Shown here: piece after piece, positions 63,531 through 64,000 of the stretch
Layout: each line of letters starts with the position of its first letter
Numbering within the stretch: position 1 is the stretch's first letter
DNA from: Bog-756 sp963725395
GTDB taxonomy: Bacteria; Actinomycetota; Acidimicrobiia; Acidimicrobiales; RAAP-2
Assembly (NCBI GenBank): GCA_963725395.1
Contig: CAVRYH010000005.1
Location: forward strand, 248,001-312,000
Length of the DNA stretch: 64,000 bases
Direction of reading: 5' to 3'
Translations under genes and position numbers: made by a program
Notes under the pieces: model-generated
Seen by the model: the letters and a program-made list of their open reading frames with translations, nothing else
What the model was told of the DNA's origin: nothing
Database searches by the model: none

Positions 63531-64000
63531 ATGGGTCGGGTCGATCCGATTCCACCCGGTGCGTGGCCGCCGGGGATGGCCGATGCCATCGCCGCGCTCC
63601 GGCCGCCCAACCCTCGGTACCCGTTCCCATCCCGTGACCCGTCGCGCCCGAAAGGCCTGAATGCCCTCGGCCTGCTCGCCCACCACCCCGAGCTCACCAC
63701 CGCCTACCACCACTTCAACGGACATGTTCTGTTCGCGTCGACGATCACACCCCGCCAGCGTGAGCTTCTGGTGCTCCGGGTGGCCGTGCTCCGCGACGCG
63801 GCGTACGAGTGGGCGCAGCACGCGGTGTTGGCGGGCGACGCCGGCATCACCAGTGCCGAGCTCGATCAAGTCAAGTCGGGCCCCGGTGCCGGGGGTTGGT
63901 CACCGTTCGAAGCCGCCCTGCTCACCGCGGCAGACGAGCTGGTGAGCGACGCATGCCTGTCCGAAGACACCTGGACGACGCTGGCCGCCGAGTTCGACAC
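63531..64000 (+). CDS. Carboxymuconolactone decarboxylase-like protein, 3'-truncated by window end
   Basis: ATG 63531 lies 1 nt after the SDR stop. The 156 visible residues match the AhpD/CMD family: PRYPFPSRDPSRPKGLNALGLLAHHPELTTAYHHFNGHVLF, RQRELLVLRVAVLRDAAYEWAQHAVLA. The EWxxH helix is present, but the usual CxxC pair is not seen, which favours the decarboxylase-like or unassigned group over peroxidatic AhpD. The C-terminus is outside the window. Confidence 0.85.
   Translation, partial: MGRVDPIPPGAWPPGMADAIAALRPPNPRYPFPSRDPSRPKGLNALGLLAHHPELTTAYHHFNGHVLFASTITPRQRELLVLRVAVLRDAAYEWAQHAVLAGDAGITSAELDQVKSGPGAGGWSPFEAALLTAADELVSDACLSEDTWTTLAAEFD

Overview
The window is strongly GC-rich, densely coded DNA of actinomycete character. 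It has many GTG starts, ATGA/GTGA stop-start overlaps, and a family of -10 boxes of form TANNNT lying only 5-9 nt before the start codon, which suggests leaderless mRNAs. The gene content (FadE/FadD/MaoC acyl-CoA enzymes, P450s, a deazaflavin-dependent nitroreductase-type protein, many TetR regulators and SDRs) points to a lipid- and steroid-degrading member of the Actinomycetota, perhaps Acidimicrobiia-like. That placement is inference. I see no tRNA, rRNA, CRISPR array or insertion sequence.

Layout. 0-6.3 kb: acyl-CoA beta-oxidation genes (thiolase, SDR, enoyl-CoA hydratase, type-1 thiolase-like protein, two divergent acyl-CoA dehydrogenases). 6.4-10.7 kb: a TetR gene divergent from a P450, followed by a gluconate-dehydrogenase-subunit-3-like protein and its GMC flavoprotein partner. 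10.7-16.2 kb: carbohydrate or alcohol metabolism (2-hydroxyacid dehydrogenase, FGGY kinase, zinc dehydrogenase, SDR, PIG-L deacetylase). 16.2-18.1 kb: a DrrAB-like ABC exporter. 18.3-23.2 kb: a substrate-binding protein, a PhyH dioxygenase, a GH13 glycosidase and a ThuA-like protein. 23.3-29.2 kb: a tight operon of GH4 glycosidase, beta-hydroxyacid dehydrogenase, aldolase-fold protein, FGGY kinase and LarA-type nickel racemase/epimerase. 29.2-34.3 kb: a branched-chain-type ABC importer whose LivF ATPase is fused behind an MFS transporter. 34.3-37.1 kb: TauD dioxygenase, alpha/beta hydrolase and NagB. 37.3-42.7 kb: a second beta-oxidation set (FAS1-like dehydratase, hydratase, double-length FadE34-like dehydrogenase behind a KstR-like site, MaoC, MFE-2-type SDR). 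42.9-44.5 kb: a methyltransferase and an F420-type protein. 44.7-64 kb: a catabolic cluster of P450, TetR, FadD, second TetR, fused ThDP-dependent E1, FadE, class II aldolase, SDRs, amidohydrolase, cyclase-family hydrolase, Baeyer-Villiger monooxygenase, Rieske oxygenase, SnoaL-like protein, TauD and a carboxymuconolactone-decarboxylase-like protein.

The most notable result is that four intergenic regions of the last cluster (near 50.87, 54.10, 57.18 and 60.00 kb) carry the same palindrome. Its half-site is GTACCG and its core is ACCG-NN-CGGT, and it overlaps divergent -10 boxes. I infer a single TetR-controlled regulon that links the fused E1, FadE, aldolase, amidohydrolase, cyclase, BVMO and Rieske genes into one uncharacterised ring-degradation pathway. 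A separate 42-bp palindrome lies between the P450 and the first TetR gene.

Caution: about nine genes are broken by single-base indels, several of them in G/C runs, with both halves still well conserved. These look more like sequencing or assembly errors than decay. Coordinates of those genes span the break.
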